Positions 44,417-52,254 of a stretch of DNA of 64,000 nucleotides are shown here, one piece after another. This stretch comes from Streptomyces cellulosae. GTDB lineage: Bacteria > Actinomycetota > Actinomycetes > Streptomycetales > Streptomycetaceae. The position numbers were made by a program, and so were the translations under genes. Position 1 is the first letter of the stretch. Every line of letters starts with the position of its first letter. The notes under the pieces are model-generated. The model was not told where the DNA came from. It saw only the letters and a list, made by a program, of their open reading frames with translations, and searched no databases. Where the stretch lies: contig BNBH01000011.1 in the NCBI GenBank assembly GCA_014655195.1, positions 1-64,000 of the forward strand, written 5' to 3'.

Positions 44417-46556
44417 GCAACAGCCCCGCCTCCGCTCGCAGTTCCTCGACCAGGGCGGCACCGGTCCCGGTCAGGTCCCGGGCCGCAGGACCGTCCAGCT
44501 CCTCCAGAGCGGACTCCGCACGGGCGCGGACCCCTCTCGCCAGCGCTTCGACGGCGTCGGTCAGCAGGCTGCCGGCGCGGGTGCCCGGCACATGGAGGTC
44601 GGTGGCCCGCCGGAGGGCGGCCAGGCGGGCGAGACGGCCCAGCCGGGGCAGTGCGTCGGCGACGGCGGCCGGTTCGGCGTCGAGTGCCACACCGAGGGCG
44701 CCGGTCCCGTCGGCGTCGAGCCGCACTCCGGCGCCGGGGGCGAGCGGGGTGACGGTGTCGGCTCGCAGGGCGTTGGGCCCGTCGGCCCAGGTGGGGTCCT
44801 GCCTGGACAGGATGCGGTGGGCCTTGCGCAGTAGTTCCGCGAAGGCGGCCAGTGCGGAGAGGTCCAAGGGCTCGGCCACCTCGGCCTGGAAGCGGTCGCG
44901 CCAGGGGTCGGCGTCGTCGACGAGCAACTGCCCGAGTACCGGCACGTCCACGTGGACCGACGGCCGCCACCGGGGGGCGGGAGCATCGCCCTTCACCCTG
45001 ATCCGCTTGCCGTCCGGCTGGGTGACGGTGAGCGATGCGCCGTCCACCTCCGCCTGGATGCGTGTCGGGGCGGACAGGGTCAGCGTGCCGAGCGTCGGCA
45101 GGTGCAGCACGTCGGCGTGGTGCAGCCAGGACAGGCGCAGGGACGAGCGGGCGTGGACGGCGGCCGCCAGCGCTGCCGTCGCGACGCGGGCGGTGATCCC
45201 GGCGCCGGCCGGGGCGTGCGCCAGCGAGGCGCGTACATGGCTGTGGGCCAGCACCCGGTCGAGGTGATCGGCGGTCCGTTCGTCGGCGTCCAGGTGGAGC
45301 AGGCTCTGCCAGATCGCGTCCCAGTCGGCGTCGCCCGCGAGGCGTTCGTTGAGGTGGGCGAGGAGTTCGCGGTCCCGTTCGAGCTGGGCGAGGCGCAGTT
45401 CAACGGCGTCGGTGACGCCCGGGAACAAGGCCCGCTCGGTGATGCGTTCCGCGATGCCGTCGACGAGAGCGCGCAGGTCGGCGCAGAAGACGGACGGATT
45501 GTCGAACAGGCGGTCGCTGCTGTAGCGGTGGGCGTACAGGCCGCCCCCGCAGGACTGCACGACGGGGCATCGCCGGCACGTCTCGGAGACGCCCGCGATG
45601 CCGAGCCGGCGGGCCTGGACCCCGGGGTGCCGGACGAACTCGTCGAAGCCGTGTCGGAAGACGTCGTACCCGGTGGCCGGGGCGCCGTCGTAGGCGACCT
45701 TGAGGGAGTCGGCCTGCTCGAAGGCGCCGTCCGTCTCGACGACGGCCAGGTCGGAGGGAGCCAGTCCCATGGCCTCGGTCAGGCTGGGTCCTCCGCGCAG
45801 GGTGCTGAGCACGGAGTCGAAGGTCCTGACCGGCACCTTCTGCCCCTGCTCCAGCCAGCGGTCGAAGACGGCGAGCAGCCAGTCGGCGTACGGCGTCGGG
45901 GAGCCGGAGGAACCGCGCGGGGGCGGGGTGTCCCACGTGGAGTGAGGCAGGAGGTAGTCGATGCGGGGCGGGTCGAGCGCGGTGAGCGCCTCGTGGACGG
46001 CGAGGGGGTCGTTCTCCACGTCGACGGTGCAGAGCAGCCCGCCGAACAGGTGGCGGTACTCGGGTGCCTGTAACAGCCGGACGGCGGCCAGGACCCGGTC
46101 GTAGCTGCTGCGGCCCCGGCGGTCGAGGCGGTGCCTGTCGTTGGCGGCACGGTCGCCGTCGAGCGAGATGCCGACGCGGACGTCGAACTCCTTGAACACG
46201 TCCAGGTGACGTCGGCTCAACTGCACGCCGTTGGTGTGGATGGCGAGGTCCAGATCGGTGACCGCGCCCACCGTGGAGCGCAGTTCGGCGCAGACGGCAC
46301 GGAGGCGGGCGGGGCCCGCGAGGAGGGGCTCCCCGCCGTGCAGGATCACGCTGACGGATTCGAGCTGGTGCGACCGCGCGTAGTCGGCGAGCCTGCGGGC
46401 GGTCCGTGCGGCCGTTTCCTCGGCCATCACCTTGGGCCGTGCTTCCCAGCTGCGGTCCGCGTGCTCGTAGACGTAGCAGTGATCACATGCCAGATCACAG
46501 CGACTGTGGATCTTGAGCACGAGTTGGCGGAGCGGAACGCCCGCGAGGACCGTCAT
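44409..46556 (-). CDS. fxsB: Radical SAM/SPASM cyclophane maturase FxsB
   Basis: This 715-residue enzyme has the radical-SAM CxxxCxxC motif CDLACDHC (Cys20, 24, 27) and GGEPLL. A SPASM region follows with CRRCPVVQSCGGGLYAHRY and a later FCADL (about 325-370). FxsB enzymes form three-residue cyclophanes between the Phe ring and the Ser beta-carbon of the FxS motif. Residues about 400-715 are a long C-terminal extension, ALFPGVTDAVELRLAQLE to the end, related to HEXXH-type hydroxylase extensions of some FxsB proteins. No HExxH is present. ATG 46556 or GTG 46559; a GATAAT -10 lies 5-8 bases upstream. Confidence 0.93.
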   Translation of the reverse strand: MTVLAGVPLRQLVLKIHSRCDLACDHCYVYEHADRSWEARPKVMAEETAARTARRLADYARSHQLESVSVILHGGEPLLAGPARLRAVCAELRSTVGAVTDLDLAIHTNGVQLSRRHLDVFKEFDVRVGISLDGDRAANDRHRLDRRGRSSYDRVLAAVRLLQAPEYRHLFGGLLCTVDVENDPLAVHEALTALDPPRIDYLLPHSTWDTPPPRGSSGSPTPYADWLLAVFDRWLEQGQKVPVRTFDSVLSTLRGGPSLTEAMGLAPSDLAVVETDGAFEQADSLKVAYDGAPATGYDVFRHGFDEFVRHPGVQARRLGIAGVSETCRRCPVVQSCGGGLYAHRYSSDRLFDNPSVFCADLRALVDGIAERITERALFPGVTDAVELRLAQLERDRELLAHLNERLAGDADWDAIWQSLLHLDADERTADHLDRVLAHSHVRASLAHAPAGAGITARVATAALAAAVHARSSLRLSWLHHADVLHLPTLGTLTLSAPTRIQAEVDGASLTVTQPDGKRIRVKGDAPAPRWRPSVHVDVPVLGQLLVDDADPWRDRFQAEVAEPLDLSALAAFAELLRKAHRILSRQDPTWADGPNALRADTVTPLAPGAGVRLDADGTGALGVALDAEPAAVADALPRLGRLARLAALRRATDLHVPGTRAGSLLTDAVEALARGVRARAESALEELDGPAARDLTGTGAALVEELRAEAGLLRD

Positions 46557-46606
46557 CACGACAGATTATCGCGGTCCCAGGTGTGCGGCGCGCCAAATGC
46601 CCTGCT

Positions 46607-46622
46607 GTCAAACGATGTTGAC
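46607..46622. promoter_or_regulatory. GTCAA-N6-TTGAC inverted repeat upstream of fxsB
   Basis: A 5-bp inverted repeat GTCAAACGATGTTGAC lies in the 183-base gap between fxsA and fxsB. It is a possible operator or a weak internal hairpin. GGCGCGCC sites flank it on both sides. It is not known to bind any factor. Confidence 0.3.
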
Positions 46623-46742
46623 CCGAACAGCGGCGGCGCGCCGTCCGGGGTCGGCAACGGGCCGCGCCCGGCGGCGAACCGGGCGGGACCCCACTGCTGA
46701 CGACGGTACCGCTCAGTCGTCGTCTCCGAGGTCCGAGCGGGC

Positions 46743-46904
46743 TCAGACTCCGGAGTTGAACGTGACCGGCCTGGTCTGCTGCCGGCCGTCGCCGCTCTGG
46801 ACCCGGGCGGCCGTCCTCGCGGCGGCGCGCGGGTCGATCCCCGCGAGCGGAGTGAGGCGTCGACGGGACACAGAGGTGCGCTCGGCGATCATTGGTTCGT
46901 TCAT
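46743..46904 (-). CDS. fxsA: FxSxx-COOH cyclophane precursor peptide FxsA
   Basis: This 53-residue precursor has a C-terminus of ...RPVTFNSGV-COOH, which is the FxSxx signature (Phe49, Ser51, two further residues, free carboxylate). The leader carries the typical LTPLAGIDPRAAART block (about 18-32). FxsB would join Phe49 to Ser51 in a three-residue cyclophane. ATG 46904 follows AAGGAGA by ten bases. A longer upstream frame is non-conserved. It is the first gene of the operon fxsA-fxsB-aac-fxsC-fxsT. Confidence 0.93.
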   Translation of the reverse strand: MNEPMIAERTSVSRRRLTPLAGIDPRAAARTAARVQSGDGRQQTRPVTFNSGV

Positions 46905-47019
46905 CGTTCCGATGTCTCCTTCCATGGGCGCCGGCTTGTCCCCGGTCCAGGGGGGACCTGAGGCCGGTGCCATGGTGGTCCTCGGACAACTGCTGTGGGG
47001 ACAGCACGGTTCGAGGCGG

Positions 47020-47025
47020 ACCCTA
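47020..47025 (-). promoter_or_regulatory. Putative -10 (TAGGGT) for the fxs operon
   Basis: On the minus strand TAGGGT at 47025-47020 fits the TAnnnT class common in Streptomyces housekeeping promoters and lies 116 bases before the fxsA start. The leader would be about 108 bases. The divergent DUF4231 gene begins at 47105, so the two promoters share this 200-bp gap. Confidence 0.4.
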
Positions 47026-47104
47026 CCCCAGGCGCTAGCCATAGGCCGGCCGCCACCGCATACTCGTAAGCCCTCAGCGCGGCCGAAGACTTCGGGGGTG
47101 GTCG

Positions 47105-48019
47105 ATGAGCGCCGCTGTTCCTGGGCCCAGCACCATGGTCAGCGACAGAGACCTGCCGCCGTTGTTCCAATCAAGTGATCAATGGGCGATCGCCCGTCGG
47201 AGTGAATCCTTTCGCGTCGTACGGACGCAGCTGTTCGTGCTGCTGGCCGCCACCACGGCCGCCATGCTCGCCGAACGTCTCGACAGCCGCGCCCCCGCCG
47301 TGGTCGCGGCGGTTCTGTACGCCGCGAGCATCGCCCTTGGCCTGCACATCTCCCGGCGCCGCGCCCGCACCCGCTGGCAGGCGCACCGGGCCGCGGCCGA
47401 GCTGCTGAAGTCGCTGGCGTGGCAGTACATGGTCCACGGCGGCCCCTTCCACTCCCGGGTGTACCACCCCGAAGCGCTGTTCGAGGAGCGCCTGGAGGCG
47501 CGGCTGCGTGAGCTGCGCAAGGTCGGCTGGCAGGACCCCCGCAACGGGCCCGCCGCCCGGGGCGCGGGACAGATCACGGCCACCATGCGGGCGGTGCGGT
47601 CCAAACCGTTCGAGGTGCGCCGGGACATCTACCTCCGTGACCGGCTGCTCGAACAGCAGCTCTGGTACAAGCGCCGCGCTTCCCAGTCCCACCGTGCCGC
47701 GGCGCTCTGGTCGTCGGTCACCGCCCTCCTGACCCTGCTCGCCCTCACGGCCGCCGTGCTGCGGGCCCTCGGCCTCCTCGAAGGCTGGGATCTGACAGGC
47801 CTGTTCAGTACGGCCGCGGCGGCGGGCGTGGCGTGGCAGGAGCTGCGCCGGCACCGGCCGCTCACCTACGCGCACTCGCTCGTCGAACAGGATCTGGACA
47901 CCCTGCGGGTCGCCATGACGACGACGGTGACCGAGAGCGGCTGGGCGGAAGCGGTGGCCGAGGCGGAGCGGCTGGTCTCCCCGCAGCACTCGGACTGGCT
48001 GGGCACGTTCGGACGGTGA
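47105..48019 (+). CDS. DUF4231 four-helix membrane protein (SLATT-like)
   Basis: This 304-residue protein has two pairs of membrane helices (about 45-85: FVLLAATTAAMLA and AVVAAVLYAASIALGLHI; about 200-245: SSVTALLTLLALTAAVL and LTGLFSTAAAAGVAW). They are separated by a helical cytoplasmic region (RTRWQAHRAAAELLKSLAWQYMVHGGPF). DUF4231 proteins resemble SLATT-type pore-forming effectors of nucleotide-controlled conflict systems. It is divergent from fxsA and convergent with a SLOG-like gene. ATG 47105 is set by length; ATG 47135 is an alternative. Confidence 0.8.
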   Translation: MSAAVPGPSTMVSDRDLPPLFQSSDQWAIARRSESFRVVRTQLFVLLAATTAAMLAERLDSRAPAVVAAVLYAASIALGLHISRRRARTRWQAHRAAAELLKSLAWQYMVHGGPFHSRVYHPEALFEERLEARLRELRKVGWQDPRNGPAARGAGQITATMRAVRSKPFEVRRDIYLRDRLLEQQLWYKRRASQSHRAAALWSSVTALLTLLALTAAVLRALGLLEGWDLTGLFSTAAAAGVAWQELRRHRPLTYAHSLVEQDLDTLRVAMTTTVTESGWAEAVAEAERLVSPQHSDWLGTFGR

Positions 48020-48034
48020 CGGCGCCGGGCGCGG

Positions 48035-48598
48035 TCAGTCGCGCAGGACGCCCGGCTCCCACAGCACGGTGAACGGAACCCCGCAGCGGTGCGCGTACGC
48101 GACCACGTCGCCGGTGCCGCCGAGTCCGCGCGCGGGGCGGCCGTCCCACACGGCGACCAGGTGGTCGGCGTGGTCGACGATCCACCGGCCCGCCGCGAAG
48201 TACGCCTCCTCGTGCGTCGGCTCGTACGGCAGCTGCACCCGCTCGGTGCAGGCCCGCAGGATGCGCCGGTAGTCGTGCACGGTGGCGGCGTCGCCCAGGT
48301 GGGTTTCGTAGTCCATGCCGGGGATCACGGCCGTCACCGGCACCCCGTGCGCCAGGGCGATGTCGGCGAAGAGCTGGTCGGCCCCGGCGGCGAGGCTGGT
48401 CAGCGCCTCCAGCTGCACGTCGTCTCCGTGGCCGTCGAACAGCGCGTGCAGTCGTGCCCGCACCGCGGGCAGCGCGGCGGCCGGGATCGAGCGGTGGCCG
48501 GTGACGCCGATCCGGGTGACGCCCGTGTTCGGCACGAAGCGTGTCGCCCGGTCGGGGTGGCGAAGGATCGCCTGGGTCACGGGTGCGGTTCCGGTCAC
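48035..48598 (-). CDS. SLOG-like nucleotide-ligand binding protein
   Basis: This 187-residue protein has a Rossmann-like core: RIGVTGHRSIPAAALPAVRARL, LEALTSLAAGADQLFADIAL and VTAVIPGMDYETHL, then ADHLVAVWDGRPARGLGGTGDVVAYAHRCGVPF. The GVTGHR, GAD and GG-T patterns fit the SLOG superfamily (YspA/TIR-like LOG). These proteins are thought to bind or make nucleotide-derived signals. GTG 48598 has a GGAGGGG site. It stops 15 bases from the convergent DUF4231 gene. SLOG and SLATT genes are often partners in predicted defence systems. Confidence 0.7.
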   Translation of the reverse strand: MTGTAPVTQAILRHPDRATRFVPNTGVTRIGVTGHRSIPAAALPAVRARLHALFDGHGDDVQLEALTSLAAGADQLFADIALAHGVPVTAVIPGMDYETHLGDAATVHDYRRILRACTERVQLPYEPTHEEAYFAAGRWIVDHADHLVAVWDGRPARGLGGTGDVVAYAHRCGVPFTVLWEPGVLRD

Positions 48599-48728
48599 GG
48601 CAGGTCCCCTCCCGCGTGCTGGCAGTGACGCCCACTGTAACTCCGGGCCGTACGCGGATGGAGGGGGCCGTACGGGTCGTTGGGCGGTCCGGCGCGCGCC
48701 GCTGAGGCTCCTGCCGCGCTCCGGGGCG

Positions 48729-49304
48729 TCAGTGCGGCGTCGGCCGGTAGACCAGTTCCTGGATGCGGTCGTCCAGGGTGCGGGACTCCAGGAGTTCGAG
48801 ATCGAAGTCGGCCGCTCCCTCGAAGATGCGGTCCAGGCCCGTGCGGCCGGTGACGACCGGGAAGACCGTCACCTGGAGGCGGTCGACCAGGCCGGCGGCC
48901 ATCAGGGCGCGGTTCATCGACAGGCTGCCGTGCGAGCGCAGCGGTACGTCGGACTCCTCCTTGAGGCGGGCCACCACGTCGACCGCGTCGCCCTTGGCGA
49001 GCGTGGCGTCCGGCCAGTCCAGCGGCTCCTGGAGCGTGTTGGAGACCACGATCGTCGGCAGGGTGCGCATGCGGGTGACCCAGGGGTCGCGGACGTCCGA
49101 CTCGTCGGTGCTCTCGGCCATCATCTGGGCGAAGGCCCGGTAGGTGTTCGCGCCGAGGACCATGCGCTGCTCCCCCGCGTGCTGGGCGAGCCGGTGGTCG
49201 AGGAGCTGCGGGCCCTGCTTGCCCCAGTAGCCGGTCCAGTCGCCGCTCGCGGCGCCGTAGCCGTCGAGGCTGGAGAAGACGTCGAAGGTGTAGGTCGCGG
49301 TCAT
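48729..49304 (-). CDS. Dihydrofolate reductase-like (RibD C-terminal) protein
   Basis: This 191-residue protein starts TATYTFDVFSSLDGYGAASGDW, with RMVLGANTYRAFAQMM and later LRSHGSLSMNRALMAAGLVDRLQVTVFPVVTG. This is the YyaP/YwjB subset of DHFR-like reductases, which bind NADPH but do not generally act on dihydrofolate. ATG 49304 has GAGGAG upstream. It has no operon partner: the region upstream is pseudogene debris. Confidence 0.9.
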   Translation of the reverse strand: MTATYTFDVFSSLDGYGAASGDWTGYWGKQGPQLLDHRLAQHAGEQRMVLGANTYRAFAQMMAESTDESDVRDPWVTRMRTLPTIVVSNTLQEPLDWPDATLAKGDAVDVVARLKEESDVPLRSHGSLSMNRALMAAGLVDRLQVTVFPVVTGRTGLDRIFEGAADFDLELLESRTLDDRIQELVYRPTPH

Positions 49305-49433
49305 GCGGATCTCCTCGGGAGGTGCGGCGGGGCCGGTCCGGTGGCGGGCGCGGAATGCAGGGGCTGACCCCGTCGCCGTGCGAAGTTCATCGCTCTGCCC
49401 GCCACCGTTCCGCAGGTCGTCCGTCTCCGCACG

Positions 49434-49885
49434 TCAGAAGGTGATCGTCGCCGCCACCGGGAGGTGGTCGCTCCGGGCGGCCGGCAGGGTCCGGGCCGAC
49501 GTGGCCCGTACTCCGTCGACGAGGATGCGGTCGATGCGGACCACCGGGAAGCCCGACGGCCAGGTGAACCCGAACCCCGCGCCAGCCGTCGCCTGCGCCG
49601 AGGTGAAGCGGGAGGTGAACGGGCGCAGGGCACGGTCGTCGGCGGAGTCGTTGAAGTCGCCCGGCAGCAGCGAACGGGGGCGTCCTCCGACCGGATGTGG
49701 GTCGTGAGGCGGCGCAGTGCCTCGTCGCGGGCGGCTGTCGCGAAGCCGGCCGTGGGGTTCACCCGTACCGACGGAAGGCGGGCCACGTAGACGGTGAGGG
49801 GGCCGTGGCGCGTCTGGGCGGTGGCGCGCAGGGCGCGGGACCACGGCATGATCGCCAGGCTGCGCGCGTGGCGCAGCGGATACAC
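49434..49885 (-). pseudogene. Endonuclease/exonuclease/phosphatase family fragment, truncated and frameshifted
   Basis: The frame at 49434-49680 encodes LPGDFNDSADDRALRPF and ends PVVRIDRILVDGVRATSARTLPAARSDHLPVAATITF, the C-terminal half of the EEP superfamily (GDFN, DH catalytic residues). The preceding part is in a different frame: HGPLTVYVARLPSVRVN and LTTHIRSEDAPV. A frameshift at about 49675-49690, in a run of Gs (GGGGGCG), separates them. The N-terminal third of the family is missing. Confidence 0.75.
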
Positions 49886-49939
49886 ACTTCAGATGCCGAC
49901 CGTCACCTGGTGGAAGTGGTGGCGGTAGGCGGGCGCCAG

Positions 49940-50193
49940 GGCACGCTCGTACGCCGGTGCCGTCTCGGGGCTCGGTTCCTCCGCTGCACGCACAGGTCGA
50001 CCACGCGGGAGTCGCCGTCCCAGCCGTAGTCCCACACGTTGCGCAGCAGGGTCTGGCGGTCCGGCACGATGCCGGGGTGCTCGGCGAACTCCAGGAGCAG
50101 CCTCAGCTCGGTCGGGGCGAGGGGGACCTGCTCGCCGGCCCGGTACGAGAGCGTCGCAGCGGCCGGACCGACCGGGGGCCCGGCAGCGCTCAC
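49940..50193 (-). pseudogene. OmpR-type response regulator, C-terminal fragment
   Basis: The frame encodes VPLAPTELRLLLEFAEHPGIVPDRQTLLRNVWDYGWDGDSRVVDLCVQRR, the DNA-binding winged helix of an OmpR/PhoB regulator. The receiver domain is absent and the reading frame breaks immediately after the CVQR segment. The joined tail (about 49889-49960) reads ERALAPAYRHHFHQVTVGI and stops, apparently from another gene. This looks like a recombination scar. Confidence 0.7.
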
Positions 50194-50220
50194 GCCACCG
50201 GGCCCCTGGCCGAAGACGGG

Positions 50221-50388
50221 TCAGCGTCTGCGGGGCCGGTTCGCCCCGATGCCGGCGACGTGCAGAGCGAGGGCCGTCAGCCCCAGCAGCATCACGTTCA
50301 CCGAGGAGAACACGTCGTTGGTCGCGATGTCCGCCGCGTTGATGAGGAAAGCGATGAAGAACAGCACCGCCGCCACTATGCCGAGCAT
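50221..50388 (-). CDS. 55-residue membrane protein
   Basis: The ORF reads MLGIVAAVLFFIAFLINAAD and continues to GLTALALHVAGIGANRPRRR. It has two hydrophobic helices (about 3-17 and 31-46), a short polar bend and a basic end. AAGGAG lies seven bases before ATG 50388. It is below the usual length cut-off but well supported by the ribosome binding site and the two helices. I do not know the function. The gene sits between the debris region and the palindromic operator at 50475-50507. Confidence 0.75.
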   Translation of the reverse strand: MLGIVAAVLFFIAFLINAADIATNDVFSSVNVMLLGLTALALHVAGIGANRPRRR

Positions 50389-50474
50389 GAACGAGCTCCT
50401 TCCGTAGGGGTGTTGCCCGTATGCCCGGCCTTCGCCGGTGCAGACCCATCACCTTGCCCTCCACAGAAGAGGGT

Positions 50475-50507
50475 ACTGAGTGCCTTTACGCGTGGCACTC
50501 AGTGCCA
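50475..50507. promoter_or_regulatory. TetR-type operator: overlapping palindromes
   Basis: ACTGAGTGCC (50475-50484) is the exact reverse complement of GGCACTCAGT (50494-50503), and TGGCACTCAGTGCCA (50493-50507) is itself a perfect palindrome. Thus three half-sites with the core GGCACTCAGT lie within 33 bases, between the divergent 55-residue membrane gene and the DUF35 gene. This is the form of many TetR-family operators. No TetR gene lies near. Confidence 0.7.
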
Positions 50508-50607
50508 TACTCTGTGACCGTGCGCGGTGGCACGGCCACCGGGCAGGCGCGCGTGTCCGGTCCACCGGACACGCGGAAGTCCGGCCGAGTGCAGGGAGTT
50601 GACCAGC

Positions 50608-51033
50608 GTGTACCACTTCTCAGGGAGCGTCGCTCAGCAGGCAGCCGGCTCCACGCGCCTGCTCGAACCGCAGGGCCCCGCAGGGCGCGGCTCCGACCAG
50701 GAGGCCATGCTCTTCCAGCGCTGCACCTGGTGCGGCACGGCGATGTACCACCGGCTGCTGTGCCCGGTCTGTCAGGGCAGCGACCTGCGCACGGAACGCA
50801 GCGCGGGCTTCGGCACGGTGCGCCACTCGACGGTGCTGCACCGCAACACCCCGGCGGCGCGCAACGTGTCGCTGATAGAGATGGCCGAGGGGTTCGTGGT
50901 GCGGGGCCGCGTCATGGGCCCGCCGATCGGCATCCACAGCGGCGACCGGGTACGGCTGTCGACCGCCGAGGACCCGGTGCGGGGCGAGCCTGTGTTCCAG
51001 CTCGTCGACGAGCCGTTGCGGGCCTGGACCTGA
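50608..51033 (+). CDS. DUF35-type Zn-ribbon/OB-fold protein
   Basis: This 141-residue protein has a rubredoxin-like zinc ribbon FQRCTWCGTAMYHRLLCPVCQGSDL (CxxC-CxxC, residues about 38-60) and an OB-fold (about 70-135). This is the 'Zn-ribbon domain-containing OB-fold protein' family that partners thiolases and acyl-CoA enzymes. GTG 50608 has GGGAG upstream. No thiolase is nearby. It is preceded by the TetR-type palindromes, which may control it. Confidence 0.8.
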   Translation: MYHFSGSVAQQAAGSTRLLEPQGPAGRGSDQEAMLFQRCTWCGTAMYHRLLCPVCQGSDLRTERSAGFGTVRHSTVLHRNTPAARNVSLIEMAEGFVVRGRVMGPPIGIHSGDRVRLSTAEDPVRGEPVFQLVDEPLRAWT

Positions 51034-51064
51034 CAGCCCCGACGTCCGGCGGAACGGGCCGAGT

Positions 51065-51445
51065 TCAGAGGGTGATCCGGATGCCCACCGTGCCGTCCAC
51101 GCCCCGGCGCAGCCGGCTGCCCAGCAGGGTGAGGCGGCCCATCAGCCCGTACTTGCGCGCGATGAGCTGCCGGTAGCGGGCGGTCGTGGCCGTGTCGCAG
51201 ATCTCCGCGGTGGCCGGGACCTGGTCGCCGGTCGGATTGCCCCGCAGGTCGCAGGGCCCCACGAGGACGTCCCCGCGGGCGCGGATCCGCTTGACCTTCC
51301 ACGAGTCGGCGGCGGTCCACACACCGAGCGCGTCACCGTCGCGCACCACCCACACCGGGGTGGCGACGGGCGTGCCGTTCTTCCGGTAGCTGGTGAGCAG
51401 CAGGTACTTCCCCGCCCCGAGCCGGTCCCGCAACGCGTCGTCCAT
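51065..51445 (-). CDS. PPOX class F420-dependent oxidoreductase-like protein
   Basis: This 126-residue split-barrel protein reads LGAGKYLLLTSYRKNGTPVATPVWVVRDGDALGVWTAADSWKVKRIRARGDVLVGPCDLRGNP. Its N-terminal strands and the TSYRKNGTPVATPVWV motif are typical of actinobacterial F420/FMN-type PPOX proteins. Later it has GVDGTVGIRITL. It probably uses F420H2 to reduce an unknown substrate. ATG 51445 is the natural start. Confidence 0.88.
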   Translation of the reverse strand: MDDALRDRLGAGKYLLLTSYRKNGTPVATPVWVVRDGDALGVWTAADSWKVKRIRARGDVLVGPCDLRGNPTGDQVPATAEICDTATTARYRQLIARKYGLMGRLTLLGSRLRRGVDGTVGIRITL

Positions 51446-51528
51446 GCGTCAAGTCTAGGCCTACTCCGGCATGTCCCGCCGGGAGTTGTCCGCGCGCCAC
51501 GGCCGGCACGCCGTACTCCGCGGCCCCT

Positions 51529-52254
51529 CTACGGCCGCCGCGCCACGAACACGAACTCCCGGCCGGGCCGGTCGGGCGCGTCCCGTACGTCCTCCAGCAC
51601 GTAGCCGTGGTCCGCGAGGTCCGCCTCGACCTCCTCGCGTTCCCGGAACCGCAGCGTCGAGTCCGAGGTCAGCGCCTTCCCCTCCGACGCGAACACGAAC
51701 GTCGTGCGGAACGAGACCAACGGGCCGTCCACGGCGGTCACTTCGTGCCAGCTCTCCACCTCGCCGACCCCGGGCACGTCGGCGCGCAGGTACGAGTGCT
51801 CCCGCGTCCAGCTCTCCCAGGCGCGCCGGGCCGGGTCGCGGGTCTCGAAGACCAGGCGGCCGCCGGGGCGCAGGGCCGCGTGAACACCGCGCAGGGTGGC
51901 CCGCCAGGTGGCGGGGTCCGCGATGGCCTGGGCGACGTTGGCCGTCATGGTGGCCAGGTCGACCGTCAGGGGCGGCAGGCCGGTCGCGTCGCCCTCGATC
52001 CAGCGGACGCGCCCGGCGCCCGGCTTGGCTCGGGCGACGTCGAGGGAGGCGCCCGCCGGGTCGACGCCCACGACGTCGATGCCCTCGTCGGCGAGGAGCA
52101 GCGCGAACACGCCCGTGCCGCAGCCGATGTCCAGCACCCGGCGGGCTCGGAACTCCCGCGCCGTGCGCAGATACCCGTCGAGGTCGCTGCGGTCGGGGTC
52201 GAGCGGGTCGTAGAGGGCGGCGAGACGGGGGTGGGCGAAGGCGGCGTCAGCCAC
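51529..52254 (-). CDS. Class I SAM-dependent methyltransferase
   Basis: This 241-residue methyltransferase has motif [18 protein letters not shown] (about 39-55), motif [17 protein letters not shown] and post-motif [21 protein letters not shown]. The substrate is not evident. GTG 52254 is chosen because the family start [25 protein letters not shown] begins there; GTG 52263 is an alternative. Its 5' end overlaps the MalY-type gene's stop, so the two are translationally coupled. Confidence 0.9.
   Translation of the reverse strand: MADAAFAHPRLAALYDPLDPDRSDLDGYLRTAREFRARRVLDIGCGTGVFALLLADEGIDVVGVDPAGASLDVARAKPGAGRVRWIEGDATGLPPLTVDLATMTANVAQAIADPATWRATLRGVHAALRPGGRLVFETRDPARRAWESWTREHSYLRADVPGVGEVESWHEVTAVDGPLVSFRTTFVFASEGKALTSDSTLRFREREEVEADLADHGYVLEDVRDAPDRPGREFVFVARRP

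Noticed and set aside
50158..50220. An intact OmpR regulator starting at 50193
   Set aside because: The receiver domain is absent, the start is arbitrary and the frame breaks after the winged helix.
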